From an uncultured Poribacteria bacterium (GTDB lineage: Bacteria; Poribacteria; WGA-4E; WGA-3G): DNA of 64,000 nt. Shown piece by piece: positions 50,414 through 60,540 of this stretch (positions are counted from its first letter, which is position 1; every line of letters starts with the position of its first letter). The translations under genes and the position numbers were made by a program. The notes beneath the pieces are model-generated. The model was not told the origin of the DNA. It saw only the letters and a program-made list of their open reading frames with translations, and did not search any database. The stretch is taken from assembly GCA_951828515.1 (NCBI GenBank), contig OX639992.1, positions 5,620,217-5,684,216 on the forward strand. Reading direction: 5' to 3'.

Positions 50414-50701
50414 CTACTCCTTCCACTTTCCTTTATCGTACTCGGCATGTGTTAACACATGCCGAATGTAGATTCTCTCTTCATTATATCTCATAGAAAC
50501 GATGAGGCGTGCGTTGTTACCAGCAATATTGAAAATTGTAAATTTTCCTACCCGAGAGACCTGAGGAAACACAGAACGCAATTCTGCAAACGAACTGAAA
50601 CTTCTTTCCCGCACCAAATGATACCAACGGGTGAGTGAGGGTCGCGTATTTGGATGCCTTTGTGCAAATTCAATAAGGCGATCTTGCCGAACAATTTCCA
50701 T
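50414..50701 (-). CDS. HigB-like type II toxin (mRNA interferase)
   Basis: 95 residues, HigB_toxin/RelE fold. Typical pattern: IVRQDRLIEFAQRHPNTRPS, LTRWYHLVRE, SFAELRSVFPQVSRVGKFTI, FNIAGNNARLIVSMRYNEER and IYIRHVLTHAEYDKGKW. Such toxins cut mRNA at the ribosome when released. Toxin-first gene order is that of hig modules. Residue-level comparison supports an intact toxin. Lies between the aminotransferase and gltX. Confidence 0.82.
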   Translation of the reverse strand: MEIVRQDRLIEFAQRHPNTRPSLTRWYHLVRERSFSSFAELRSVFPQVSRVGKFTIFNIAGNNARLIVSMRYNEERIYIRHVLTHAEYDKGKWKE

Positions 50702-50745
50702 CAGAGTTTCTTAGAACTACCCTGTTTTACACCCCATAGTGCTTC

Positions 50746-52257
50746 CTAAGTGCAGTGTTCTATCGCCTTAGGGATCCGCTTTAAAACCTCGTCCTTACCG
50801 AGCAACACAACAATATCAAAGAGACTCGGACCGAACGATGCCCCTGTCAGTGCGATACGCAATGCCTGCATTGCCGCGACGCGTTTGATGTTGTTCTCAT
50901 CTGTGTATTGCCAAATTGCCGCTTCAATCGTTTCTATATCAAATGTAGGAATTTCTTCTAAAATCTGTAAGATATTCGTCAGAATCTCGCGGGTTTTCTC
51001 TCTCTTTTCTTCTGAGTTTCCCCACCATTTCTTGACCGCTTTCGGTTCATACTCGAATGCATCGGTGAAGAAATAGGAGGTCTGTGGGACAATGTCCTGA
51101 AGTTTTGTCAGACGTTCACCCACCGCTTCCACAATGCCTTCCAGCCAGTCGCGATTTTCAGTTGGGTCCAGCAGCAAGCCCTTTTCCTGCCAAAACGGGA
51201 TGACTGCCTCCGTCCGTGCCGAAACATCGAGTTGATTAATATAGTGGGAGTTGAGCCATTCCAGCTTCTTAATATCAAAGACGCTGCCACTCTTCCCAAC
51301 CCGTGCGAGATCGAATTTCTCGATGAGTTCCTCAACAGAGAAAATCTCCTGCTTGTCATCGTAGGACCAACCGAGCCGGACAACAAAATTCAGCATCGCT
51401 TCTGGGAGATACCCCTGTTCACGGTAGCGGTTAACAGCGACAAGGTCGCCGTGGTGCCGTTTGCTCATCTTCCTTCCACCACTATCCAACACCAGCGGAA
51501 TATGCGCAAACTGTGGAACGTTTAAACCGAGGGCATTCGCGATCGCAATCTGCTTCGGCGTATTGTTGAGATGCTCTGTTCCCCGAATTACGTGCGTTAT
51601 CTGCATCTCTGCATCGTCGATGATCGAGGTGAGATTGTAGTTCGGCATTCCGTTTGAACGCACGATCACCTCATCCTCTAAGGTAGCGGGATCAATGTTC
51701 CGAGAACCGAGGATGATATCGTCAACACGGATCGGCGTGTCAGGCATCTTTATTCGCACGGTTGGCTTTCTACCCTCTGCCACGAAGCGATCTACGGCTT
51801 CTGCAGCTAACTCTCTGCATCTCCCATCGTAGGAACGCGTCTGTTTGTCGGCACGCGCCTGTGTGCGAATTTCCTCTAATTCTTCCGGCGTGCAATAACA
51901 GTGGTATGCGTTGCCATTCTCAAGCAACTGCGCAATATAACCATCGTAGATGGCTTTCCGTTCGGATTGTACATAAGTCCCACACGGACCGCCCTCATCT
52001 CCACCCTCGTCCCATTCGAGTCCCAACCACTTCAGTGCAGTATAGATCTCGTGCATGGATTCGTCAGTGGAACGCGCCGTATCGGTATCGTCAATCCGGA
52101 GGATGAATTTGCCGTTGTGGTGTCTGGCGAACAGATAGTTGAATAGAGCCGTTCGTGCGCCGCCGATGTGTAAGTATCCGGTGGGTGAGGGTGCCATCCT
52201 CACTCGAACTGGGTCTTTCACGACGGAAACCGATATACTATTCGATGTTTCGTTCAT
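50746..52257 (-). CDS. gltX: glutamyl-tRNA synthetase
   Basis: 503 residues. Charges tRNA-Glu (and possibly tRNA-Gln). HIGH-type motif [20 protein letters not shown], then [11 protein letters not shown], and KMSKR in [19 protein letters not shown]. The anticodon-binding C-terminal domain is present. Its ATG overlaps the stop of glnS by 4 bases (ATGA), so the two are coupled. Having a GlnRS next to it suggests that this GluRS is discriminating, i.e. charges only tRNA-Glu. Confidence 0.95.
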   Translation of the reverse strand: MNETSNSISVSVVKDPVRVRMAPSPTGYLHIGGARTALFNYLFARHHNGKFILRIDDTDTARSTDESMHEIYTALKWLGLEWDEGGDEGGPCGTYVQSERKAIYDGYIAQLLENGNAYHCYCTPEELEEIRTQARADKQTRSYDGRCRELAAEAVDRFVAEGRKPTVRIKMPDTPIRVDDIILGSRNIDPATLEDEVIVRSNGMPNYNLTSIIDDAEMQITHVIRGTEHLNNTPKQIAIANALGLNVPQFAHIPLVLDSGGRKMSKRHHGDLVAVNRYREQGYLPEAMLNFVVRLGWSYDDKQEIFSVEELIEKFDLARVGKSGSVFDIKKLEWLNSHYINQLDVSARTEAVIPFWQEKGLLLDPTENRDWLEGIVEAVGERLTKLQDIVPQTSYFFTDAFEYEPKAVKKWWGNSEEKREKTREILTNILQILEEIPTFDIETIEAAIWQYTDENNIKRVAAMQALRIALTGASFGPSLFDIVVLLGKDEVLKRIPKAIEHCT

Positions 52258-53978
52258 TTCTGTCCTTTTTGTATCTTCGCCCAGCTATCCCGTAGTGGTA
52301 CCGTGCGATTGAACACTAATTTTTCTGACGTTGTATCTGGATCAAGGCAAAAATAGCCCATCCGGAGGAATTGATACCGATTTTCTGGGGTCGCCTCAAC
52401 CAGGCTCGGTTCAACTTTGCAGTCGCTTAGAATCTCTAAAGAGTTTGGATTGAGGAATTGCATCCAGTCTGCGCCATCTGCTGCGCTCTCCGGCTCACGT
52501 TCCGTAAAGAGCGAATCGTAAAGACGGACTTCGGCATCAACAGCATGCTCAGTAGAAACCCAATGCAGTGTGCCTCTTACCCTACGTCCGTCTTCTGACC
52601 AACCGCCACGCGTCTCTGGATCATAGGTGCAGTGAATCTCAACGATTTCGCCATTTTCGTCTTTAACGACCCGTTCACACTGGATATAATAGGCATGCTT
52701 AAGTCGCACCTCTCGTCCGGGAGCCAATCTGAAGAATTTCCGGGGTGGATCCTCCATAAAATCTTCTCGCTCGATATAGATTTCCCGCGAAAATGGGACC
52801 TGTCGTGTCCCGGCGTTCTCGTCTTCAGGATTATTTTCAGCGTCAAGCATCTCGACCTGTCCGTCTGGGTAATTGTCAATAATAATCTTAACCGGATTGA
52901 GGACTGACATGACGCGCGGTGCGCGGCGGTTTAAATCATCTCGGATAGAGTATTCAAGTTGTCCCATCTCAATGAGATTATCCGCCTTTGAAACGCCGAT
53001 GCGATTACAAAAATCTCGGATAGCTTCAGGCGTATACCCGCGGCGACGCATTCCAGAGAGCGTAGGCAATCTCGGATCGTCCCATCCACTGACATGCCCC
53101 GCCTCAACGAGGACTTTGAGTTTCCGCTTGCCCAACACGGTATAAGTGAGATTCAGTCGTGCGAATTCAATCTGCCGAGGTTGGTAAATCTCCAAGGACT
53201 CTAAAAACCAGTCGTAGAGCGGTCGATGGTCTTCAAACTGGACATCACAGAGTGAGTGTGTTACGCCTTCTATTGAGTCGGATTGTCCGTGTGTGAAATC
53301 GTAGGTGGGGTAGATGCACCAGTCATCACCGTGGCGGTAGTGATGTGCCCGGAGGATACGGTACATCACAGGATCGCGCATATTTAAATTCGGGCTCGAC
53401 ATATCAATTTTTGCGCGGAGCGTCCGAGAACCGTCGAGGAATTCGCCATCACGCATGCCACGGAACAATGTCAGATTTTCCTCAATTTCGCGGTCCCGGT
53501 ATGGACTGTTTTTTCCCGGTTCGACCAAGGTACCACGATAGGTGCGCGTCTCGTCTGGCGTTAAATCACAGACGTAGGCTTTCCCTTTCTCTATCAGTTT
53601 GACGGCATATTCGTAGAGCGTCTCAAAATAGTCCGAAGCGTGATATTCCCGTTCCTTCCAATCAAAACCGAGCCAATGGACATCTCGTTTGATTCCTTCT
53701 ACGTACTCACTCTCTTCGGTGAGAGGATTGCTGTCGTCAAACCGTAAATTGTAAAGTCCGCCGAAATCTTCAGCAATGCCGAAACTGATACAGATAGCTT
53801 TGGCATGTCCGATATGCAGATAGCCACTCGGTTCTGGAGGGAATCGGGTATGGACCCTACCATCATACCTGTTAGTTTTGAGATCTTCTTCAATCGCTTG
53901 ACGAATAAAGTTTGTGTCGGCGGAATTGTTAGCGTCTTCTTTTAAATGGGGATCTGAATGCTTCATATCTGATACCAT
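52254..53978 (-). CDS. glnS: glutaminyl-tRNA synthetase
   Basis: 574 residues from the ATG at 53978; other in-frame starts are TTG 53990 (AGGA 4 bases before) and ATG 53966, so the exact start is uncertain. HIGH motif [33 protein letters not shown], the second class I motif as [20 protein letters not shown] and a C-terminal beta-barrel anticodon domain. GlnRS in bacteria was acquired from eukaryotes and is found in some lineages; here it makes direct Gln-tRNA formation possible. Overlaps gltX by 4 bases. Confidence 0.93.
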   Translation of the reverse strand: MVSDMKHSDPHLKEDANNSADTNFIRQAIEEDLKTNRYDGRVHTRFPPEPSGYLHIGHAKAICISFGIAEDFGGLYNLRFDDSNPLTEESEYVEGIKRDVHWLGFDWKEREYHASDYFETLYEYAVKLIEKGKAYVCDLTPDETRTYRGTLVEPGKNSPYRDREIEENLTLFRGMRDGEFLDGSRTLRAKIDMSSPNLNMRDPVMYRILRAHHYRHGDDWCIYPTYDFTHGQSDSIEGVTHSLCDVQFEDHRPLYDWFLESLEIYQPRQIEFARLNLTYTVLGKRKLKVLVEAGHVSGWDDPRLPTLSGMRRRGYTPEAIRDFCNRIGVSKADNLIEMGQLEYSIRDDLNRRAPRVMSVLNPVKIIIDNYPDGQVEMLDAENNPEDENAGTRQVPFSREIYIEREDFMEDPPRKFFRLAPGREVRLKHAYYIQCERVVKDENGEIVEIHCTYDPETRGGWSEDGRRVRGTLHWVSTEHAVDAEVRLYDSLFTEREPESAADGADWMQFLNPNSLEILSDCKVEPSLVEATPENRYQFLRMGYFCLDPDTTSEKLVFNRTVPLRDSWAKIQKGQK

Positions 53979-53990
53979 ATAACCATACAA

Positions 53991-54723
53991 TATATCCTGT
54001 TTGGGCGTATTACAGAGACTGCCGCTCTTAAGAAGAAGCGGTATGTCTGTAGAGGTTGGAACATCTTCTTAAAATAATTATACCCTCAAAACACGATAAA
54101 GTCAAGATTTCCAGATGTTCTTCCCTTAGAAACATCAGTTTATTGGCGAAATTAGAGACCTTCCTCCCTTACCGCAGGATCACCCAAAAAAATATGCAAC
54201 CTTTTTACCCTTAAATTGTATCTAATAGATAGAAGGTGTTCCTTTCTGAGGTCAAATCTACGTTTCTTCCATTGAACTCACGTTTGGAACAGTGTGGTAA
54301 AAATGTGCTAAGCCCGCGTAAAAAACGGGCAGATGCATGCACTATTCAAGGGCTTTCTTCCACATAGTGCGTATAGCGAGCGGACATGTGAATGTGGCAC
54401 CATTCTTGCGGGAGATTATAGTAAAACCCATAATTAAGTTTACACTCTGTAATGCGGCGAGGTTAGGAAACCTCGCCAGCAATGTGGGGTTTTGTGTTTT
54501 CGAGAGTGTGCAAGTATTTTCGGGCTTTACTATAAATGAAGTTAAACAAAAAAGAACCCACAAAAGGTTCTAAAGATGCATCGCTCACGGGAAGAAAATG
54601 AAATTATGCCTTAGTTTCAATAAAAAGTGTAACCTTTTTGGTAGAATACCCGTTTAATGTTGTGTTGGAATATTATTCATTTTTTAATAATCTCAATTAA
54701 CTATTTTAGAAAGGGGTAAAGTT
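53991..54723. other. intergenic stretch with a MITE
   Basis: Divergent glnS and a small plus-strand gene. Holds a MITE at 54417-54534. AT-rich flanks may carry promoters, none clear. No coding signal apart from shadow frames. Confidence 0.55.
54417..54534 (+). repeat. complete MITE, 118 bases
   Basis: Identical to the 137-base copies except that the inner loop lacks 19 bases, leaving the simple hairpin GGCGAGGTT-AGG-AAACCTCGCC. Terminal repeats TATAGTAAAACCC / GGGCTTTACTATA. Confidence 0.8.
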
Positions 54724-54927
54724 ATGAAATCCACTGATGTACGCAAGAAGAATCATCCATCCTTATACGAAACAGCTTTGTGCCTCGCGATAGCGAACGC
54801 ACGTCAAGATGAATTACGCTGGGAACTTTTCATTGATAATTTGTCCCAGATATGTGATACATTTGCCTACCAGATTGCGGCTAAAGGCACTGCCCCTTCT
54901 AAGCAATCTAACCCATCACGGCACTAA
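54724..54927 (+). CDS. small hypothetical protein
   Basis: 67 residues, preceded by AAAGGGG seven bases before the ATG, which is the main reason to accept it. Composition is protein-like (HPSLYETALCLAIANARQDE, LRWELFIDNLSQICDTFAYQ), helical, no signal or membrane segment. Convergent with yvcK. No family recognised. Confidence 0.45.
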   Translation: MKSTDVRKKNHPSLYETALCLAIANARQDELRWELFIDNLSQICDTFAYQIAAKGTAPSKQSNPSRH

Positions 54928-54961
54928 TCTGTTTCACTATAGCGACCGGAACCCTCTTGAA

Positions 54962-56206
54962 TCAAACCGACTCTTGGAGTTTTGGATGGTTCCGAAAGAT
55001 CTTCACAAGCGAGCGGACTAACTTTTCGGGATCGTGGCGAATAACGTTCATCTGAACGCCGCCCAACCATGTGCCAAATTCAGTGACGACCATATCGCGA
55101 ATGAGGTCCGCTTCCACCACCTGTATCCCCTGCGCTTCAAGGTTCTCCTGCTCACGATTATAAGAAACTTGCACCTTTGACGCGTCTGCGACTTGCATTG
55201 TCTCAACAGACAAGGACGAAATATCTTTCGCCAAGTTCAAGACGTCCATGAGGTGCTGCGTATCTTCATAGAGCATCGAAAGCCCTTCCTCGGCAAGTGA
55301 GCGGATCCGAGTCAACTGAGAGACCAATTCCTTACGAACATACTCTTGCATGATTTCCGTTGGAGCGGGTTGGTTATTAACCACGACGTAGTTCAACGGA
55401 ATCTTAGCGTGGTCCAAAATAGCGTTTACATGATCCGTAACCGCATACCCATCGGTTTCACCGGGTTGTGTCATAACGTTACAGACGTAAATTTTAATTG
55501 CGTCTGAACGCTGAATCGTTTCGACAACGCCTTTGATAACCAGATTTGGCATAATACTGGTGTAAAGGCTCCCTGGACCGATGATAATTACGTCAGCGTT
55601 AAACAGTGCTTCCACAGCCCCTTCGTGCGCCTGACACTCATAGATTTTATCGGGAGCATGATGCGTTTTCCCATTCTCACGAGGTTCGAAAAAGACGCGA
55701 TTGATCGGTTCACGATTTTCCCGCACGGGTATCGTGGATTCGCCTCGCACAATCTCTCCATCGGTGAGTTCTGCACACAAAACGGTATAATCCAAGGTAA
55801 CAGGAATAATCTGTCCACGAACCGAGAGTAACCTTGATGCCGCCTGAATTGCTTTTGGGAAGTTCCCCTCAAACTGTTCCGTCAGTGCCGTTAATAAGAG
55901 ATTTCCGACCGTATGTCCACCGAGTTCACCATTGCTCGAAAAACGATACTCAAAGAGTCCTGCGAGTTCATCAGCATCGGATAACGTGAACAGGAGTCTG
56001 CGAATATCACCCGGTGGGAGCATATCAAATTCTTCAACGAGCCGCCCTGAACTTCCACCATCATCAGAAACGGTAACAATTGCCGCCAGGCTATCTAAAT
56101 CAATAAGATGATTTTTGTCTTTCTCCAGATCGGCATAGTGTTTAATACCGCTAAGCAAAGCCGATAAACCACTTCCGCCTCCGATGCAGGCAAGTTTCAA
56201 AGCCAT
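54962..56206 (-). CDS. yvcK: YvcK-family (CofD-like) gluconeogenesis/cell-wall regulator
   Basis: 414 residues from the ATG at 56206 (TTGGAGAAA upstream). The N-terminus carries the family signature LACIGGGSGLSALLSGIKHY and TVSDDGGSSGRLVEEFDMLP with PGDIRRLLF; later GGHTVGNLLLTALTE, VIIGPGSLYTSIMPNLVIKG, YVCNVMTQPGETDGY. YvcK binds UDP-sugars and controls carbon flow into peptidoglycan, commonly by activating GlmS or binding other wall enzymes. It lies just upstream of glmM on the same strand relative order (glmM transcribed first), which supports a wall-precursor role. Confidence 0.9.
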   Translation of the reverse strand: MALKLACIGGGSGLSALLSGIKHYADLEKDKNHLIDLDSLAAIVTVSDDGGSSGRLVEEFDMLPPGDIRRLLFTLSDADELAGLFEYRFSSNGELGGHTVGNLLLTALTEQFEGNFPKAIQAASRLLSVRGQIIPVTLDYTVLCAELTDGEIVRGESTIPVRENREPINRVFFEPRENGKTHHAPDKIYECQAHEGAVEALFNADVIIIGPGSLYTSIMPNLVIKGVVETIQRSDAIKIYVCNVMTQPGETDGYAVTDHVNAILDHAKIPLNYVVVNNQPAPTEIMQEYVRKELVSQLTRIRSLAEEGLSMLYEDTQHLMDVLNLAKDISSLSVETMQVADASKVQVSYNREQENLEAQGIQVVEADLIRDMVVTEFGTWLGGVQMNVIRHDPEKLVRSLVKIFRNHPKLQESV

Positions 56207-56322
56207 AATTTCTCCAAACTGAATCGCGGACATCTTAACAATTAACCGGTAGCACGTCAGGGGTTCCGCGAAAATAAACATTCGCCCCACAATGCTTTAT
56301 AAGCCCATAATAGATAACGCAG

Positions 56323-57723
56323 TTAATGCGGATTATGTTTCATTAACATCTTTAGGGTTTCAATCGTTTCGTCACACAACTGCTCCGCCGCTGTGAACGT
56401 CGGTGCCTCGCTAAAAACCCGAATTACAGGCTCTGTACCGGATGGACGGATGTTCACCCACCGGTCCCTCCAAACCCGTTTAACACCGTCTGTGAGTTCG
56501 AGTTGTGGTTCTGATCCAGCGTCAGACGTTTCTTTATAAGTCTCCAAAGCGAGATCCACAAGCCGTTTCGCAAGTTCTTGTGACGAGATTTCCAATTTCT
56601 TCCGGCACATCTGATACTCAGGCATGTTCTCGACGAGCCGCGTTACCGTACCACCAGATTCAGCGAGATATTGCGCAATTGCCGCAATAGAAGCGATGCC
56701 ATCTGTCGTGTAGTGAATATCAGGATAGATAACGCCCCCGGTGCCTTCACCACCAAGAGCGGCTTCAACTTCGTGCATCTTTTCAACGACCCAACCGACA
56801 CCGACTTTCGTTCGGTGGAGCGCGACCCGGTGATTCGCTGCAATATCATCCAACATTCGACTCGTTGATACCGTGGCAACGACATCGCCTTTCGTCTTAC
56901 CCAGTATGAAATCAGCGATAAAGGCGAGTGTCCATTCACCACTTAATGGAACACCACGCTCTGTAACGACGACAAGCCGGTCGGCATCCCCGTCGTGGGC
57001 AAATCCTATATCAGCATTAGAGGTGAGAACCGTCTTACAAAGCACATCCAACGCCTCAGGTGTAGGTTCCGCGGGACGGCGAAAATGTCCGTCAGCGACA
57101 CAATTAAGTTCAACCACCCGACACCCAAGTTTCCGTAAGAGGGATGGACTTATCACGCTTCCGGCACCGTTGCCACAATCAATTACGACCTTCAACTCAG
57201 CATCTCGGATTAAATCCGGTACCAACCAAGAGGAACCCAGAATCTGATCGAGGTGATAGCCAACTGCCTCTCCATAGGTCTCAAGCGTTCCTTGTTCATT
57301 CCAAGGCGCGAGTGCGAAATCCTCTGTCTCGTAAATCCGCATCAATTCGTCTCGCTCCGCCTGCGTCAGAAGACGTCCCAAAGCAGAGGCAAATTCGATG
57401 CCGTTCCATGCAACAGGATTATGGCTGGCTGTAACGGTAATACTTCCTTGTGCGCCCAGTGCTTTTGCCATGAGAAGTATCGTCGGTGTTGGACAAAGCC
57501 CTACATCAATGACGTGACATCCTGTGGCGAAAAGTCCAGCAAGTACTGCATGTCGGACTGTCGGGCTGGAAGTCCGGGAATCTCTGCCAATAACCACCGT
57601 TCTGCCACCGACAAAGGTGCCGAACGCTATTGCAAATTGCGTAATAATTCGGACATCAAGCGAAACGCCAACCTCGCCCCGCACGCCTGAAACACTCACA
57701 ATCGGTTTTTCCACTTTGTTCAT
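56323..57723 (-). CDS. glmM: phosphoglucosamine mutase / phosphohexomutase
   Basis: 466 residues. Alpha-D-phosphohexomutase superfamily: active-site serine in VTASHNPVAWNGIEF, metal loop FAHDGDADRLVVV, sugar-binding GEGTGGVIYPD and phosphate-binding loop NIRPSGTEPVIRVF. GlmM converts glucosamine-6-P to glucosamine-1-P for UDP-GlcNAc; some members act on mannose or glucose phosphates and sequence alone cannot exclude that. The first motif reads SGVRGEVG where GlmM usually has GTDGVRG. AGAGAGGA precedes the ATG. Followed by yvcK. Confidence 0.85.
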   Translation of the reverse strand: MNKVEKPIVSVSGVRGEVGVSLDVRIITQFAIAFGTFVGGRTVVIGRDSRTSSPTVRHAVLAGLFATGCHVIDVGLCPTPTILLMAKALGAQGSITVTASHNPVAWNGIEFASALGRLLTQAERDELMRIYETEDFALAPWNEQGTLETYGEAVGYHLDQILGSSWLVPDLIRDAELKVVIDCGNGAGSVISPSLLRKLGCRVVELNCVADGHFRRPAEPTPEALDVLCKTVLTSNADIGFAHDGDADRLVVVTERGVPLSGEWTLAFIADFILGKTKGDVVATVSTSRMLDDIAANHRVALHRTKVGVGWVVEKMHEVEAALGGEGTGGVIYPDIHYTTDGIASIAAIAQYLAESGGTVTRLVENMPEYQMCRKKLEISSQELAKRLVDLALETYKETSDAGSEPQLELTDGVKRVWRDRWVNIRPSGTEPVIRVFSEAPTFTAAEQLCDETIETLKMLMKHNPH

Positions 57724-57741
57724 GCCATCCTCTCTGTAACC

Positions 57742-58530
57742 TCAGGTAGCGTACCTACGGGTTCTGCTTATCTGCCATGCTCCTAAAAAACAGCACCCAC
57801 CAATCACCATCTGCCATATTCCCACAAGATACCACGGTTTTGGATAGACGAAAATATATGAAGGCACCGGCGTGAGTTCATAGAGAAGCGGATTTCTAAA
57901 GATGTCCAACCCCTCAAAGATACAACACACAACAATAACTGGGTTCAGGTGTAAGACCGGTGGAATGAAAGGTTGAAGATCGTCCACATACCGTTTTAAT
58001 GGGTTGAGCAGAAACGCGCCACCAATCAAAACGCACCATAACAGCGTGGCAAACTCTGCGCTGAAGAGCGCATCCCGAAAAACCTGTGCCCCCCATACCC
58101 CGACCGCCGCGGCTGACAAACTATAAATCCCGAGTATAACGAACATCTGGAACGCCTTTGTAAAGGGGACTCGGGTAACGAACAGCGCCGCTCCAGTCGA
58201 TAAAAATACCCAGCAGAATATCGGTATCTGACTTATTAGAAGCAGTCTTAACAGCCGTTGTCCAGAAGAGAGCAAACTGAGTGCAGACTGCGCATCAAAA
58301 CTTGTATTCAGGAAATCGTAATGAACAGTACGGGCGGCAAGATAAGGTGCTACCAAAAGTACAACGAACACCTGTGCCATGAAAAAACACTCTATCGGTA
58401 AACCGAGTTTTGCTTGCATCAACATCCGATAGATAAGCCAGAGCAAAAAACTCGCGATAGCAAACCAAGTTATAAGTGTCCTTAGGAAGTGGTTTCGATC
58501 ACCCAAAGTCGTATCCATATACCGATTCAT
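57742..58530 (-). CDS. multi-pass membrane protein (ABC-2-permease-like)
   Basis: 262 residues with six hydrophobic segments (~17-38, 48-70, 88-110, 118-145, 155-175, 232-252). Residues LLSSGQRLLRLLLISQIPIF fit the topology of ABC-2-type permeases, but no ATPase gene is near, and no motif is decisive. Its ATG overlaps the stop of the HEAT/TPR gene by 4 bases, so the products may work together in the membrane. Function unknown. Confidence 0.6.
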   Translation of the reverse strand: MNRYMDTTLGDRNHFLRTLITWFAIASFLLWLIYRMLMQAKLGLPIECFFMAQVFVVLLVAPYLAARTVHYDFLNTSFDAQSALSLLSSGQRLLRLLLISQIPIFCWVFLSTGAALFVTRVPFTKAFQMFVILGIYSLSAAAVGVWGAQVFRDALFSAEFATLLWCVLIGGAFLLNPLKRYVDDLQPFIPPVLHLNPVIVVCCIFEGLDIFRNPLLYELTPVPSYIFVYPKPWYLVGIWQMVIGGCCFLGAWQISRTRRYAT

Positions 58531-59180
58531 TCACGTTGTGTTCGGCTACGAAGCCGTAAAACCGCTTCAGCGATAGAGATTAGGTTCGGGTTAATAACTA
58601 ACGCTTGCTTATATGCCTCAAGTGCCTCGTCAATCCTACCGAGTCTGACATAAACGTGTCCCATCCCAGCAAACGCCCCGAAGTGATTCGGGTTAAGGGA
58701 GATCGTCCGTTTGCAATCACGAATCGCCTTACTCCATTCCTCAATCATGAAATAAGCGATTGCGCGTTGGTTATACCCTTCAGCAAAATTCGGATCCGTC
58801 TTAATTACGGTAGTGAAGCATTCAACGGCTTGCTGGTACGCCTCATTTTTGAGTAAGTCTTTACCGTTCTCAAGCATGGTGTCAACAGCGTCATCGCCAG
58901 AATGCGACCAGATTTCCCACAGGGCGTATTCGGCATTGAAGCGGGTCCCACGGTCACTATTTTTCAGAGCGTCTACCAACGCGGGGATCGCATCTGAACT
59001 GCCAACCAGCCGAAGGGCGAATCCCGCAGCGCGTCCAAGCAATGGCTCTTTGCTGTGAAGATAGGAAGTGAGATCGGTCTCTGAATAGTTAGAAATCAGC
59101 AGCTGTTTGAGTTTCTCCTCGTCCGCCGAATTCTTAAATATCAGCTTCGCTAATTCGGAAGACCCGTTGTTCCTGTGCAT
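58527..59180 (-). CDS. HEAT-repeat plus TPR protein
   Basis: 217 residues. The first ~75 contain a HEAT-like segment (LLGRAAGFALRLVGSSDAIP, ALVDALKNSDRGTRF), and the remaining part holds about three TPR units, e.g. YQQAVECFTTVIKTDPNFAE, GYNQRAIAYFMIEEWSKAIR, AGMGHVYVRLGRIDEALEAY. Both repeat types are protein-binding scaffolds; soluble, no signal. Coupled to the downstream membrane protein by a 4-base overlap (ATGA). Likely an adaptor for it, by inference. Confidence 0.75.
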   Translation of the reverse strand: MHRNNGSSELAKLIFKNSADEEKLKQLLISNYSETDLTSYLHSKEPLLGRAAGFALRLVGSSDAIPALVDALKNSDRGTRFNAEYALWEIWSHSGDDAVDTMLENGKDLLKNEAYQQAVECFTTVIKTDPNFAEGYNQRAIAYFMIEEWSKAIRDCKRTISLNPNHFGAFAGMGHVYVRLGRIDEALEAYKQALVINPNLISIAEAVLRLRSRTQRE

Positions 59181-59361
59181 GATTCAGATCCCTGGATGAT
59201 ACCGATTTAGAACAAATTATATCAGATTTTCCGCGGAATAACAATCTAAAATCCCAGTGGAGGCAAAAAAACTTGCAATGCCCACAGATAACTGTTATAA
59301 TTTTCGGCAGACATGCAAGTGAACCTGACAGAATCCGAGATAGTGGAGCAATACTCAAAGC

Positions 59362-60471
59362 GTGAAAAGACGAAAAACTCTTATCCTCTGTATCGATGCG
59401 GGTAGCCATGATTACCTCACAGCGAGCGATCTTCCCACGATCCGCGAGTTGGCAAAATCTGGATTCTATGTTCATGCCAATGCTGTCATCCCCTCGGTCA
59501 CAAATGTAAACAACGTCAGCATCGCGACGGGTACATTCCCTGAAAAGCACGGTATCACGACGAATTACCACGTAGACAGGGCAACCGGCAAAGGCGAATT
59601 TATCGAGGACAATCGTTTCCTTCTTGAGCCTACGCTCTTTGAAACTGCGAAAGCCTGCAAATTCGCAGACAAAGCAGCACTCTTCGTGACAAAGCAAAAA
59701 TTATTACGGATGCTCGAAGCAGGCACCGATATAGCGATCGCCGCTGAATCGCCGCCCTCTGAATACATTCGCACCGTAGGACCGGTTGAACCGATATATT
59801 CAGCGGAAATCAATTGGTGGTTGCTCCGTGCCGTGCATGCGGTCCTGCGTACAGATGACCCAGACCTCGTCTACTGCTCAACAACGGATTGGGTTCAACA
59901 CAAATACGCACCTGATGACGATGTGTCCCAACAGCATCTTGAGGAATTGGATCGGATTATCGGGAATATCATTGCTGATGACCCGGAACGTGAAATCTAT
60001 ATCACAGCCGATCACGGGATGTTGGAGAAAACCACTGCCATTGATCCGGGACGTGTCCTCATAGAACACGATATTCCTGCGAGTTCTATTCCGATTATTA
60101 AGGATCGGTATGTCGCGCATCACGGCAATTTAGGCGGTGCCGCTTATGTGTTCCTCGAGGACGGTGCCGATATAACACAAGCCATCCAAACTCTTCTGAA
60201 TACGCCCGGTATCGAAGAGGCGTATTCTGCGGAAGATGCGGCACGCACCTTCAGACTCCATCGTGAACGGATCGGGGACATCTTTGTATTAGCAGACAAA
60301 ACGACTGTTTTCGGTGAGTTGGAAACGGTAATAGAACCGACTACAGTGCGTTCACACGGGTCGCGGCACGAAAGTTATGTGCCAATCATCGGTTACAACA
60401 GCCCTTGGACGGCAACAGATTTTGAATATAATGTCGATGTCGGAAGACTATTTTTAGAGAGTTTGCGTTAG
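59362..60471 (+). CDS. alkaline-phosphatase-superfamily hydrolase, phosphonoacetate-hydrolase-like
   Basis: 369 residues from GTG at 59362 (GGAG about 13 bases upstream). Resembles phosphonoacetate hydrolase and nucleotide pyrophosphatase/phosphodiesterases: metal Asp in LILCIDAGSHDYLT, threonine nucleophile in IPSVTNVNNVSIATGTFP (T47) with HGITTNYHVDRATG, then YCSTTDWVQHKYAPDD, the ITADHGM pair and VAHHGNLGG. All metal ligands appear present. It could cleave C-P or P-O-C bonds to release phosphate. No signal peptide. Divergent from the TPR gene; alone on its transcript. Confidence 0.82.
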   Translation: MKRRKTLILCIDAGSHDYLTASDLPTIRELAKSGFYVHANAVIPSVTNVNNVSIATGTFPEKHGITTNYHVDRATGKGEFIEDNRFLLEPTLFETAKACKFADKAALFVTKQKLLRMLEAGTDIAIAAESPPSEYIRTVGPVEPIYSAEINWWLLRAVHAVLRTDDPDLVYCSTTDWVQHKYAPDDDVSQQHLEELDRIIGNIIADDPEREIYITADHGMLEKTTAIDPGRVLIEHDIPASSIPIIKDRYVAHHGNLGGAAYVFLEDGADITQAIQTLLNTPGIEEAYSAEDAARTFRLHRERIGDIFVLADKTTVFGELETVIEPTTVRSHGSRHESYVPIIGYNSPWTATDFEYNVDVGRLFLESLR

Positions 60472-60540
60472 GTAACAGGATTTATCATCTCCGTACCATG
60501 TATTCGGAGATAGCCCTACGCATCTATAAAAGGAGAAAAT

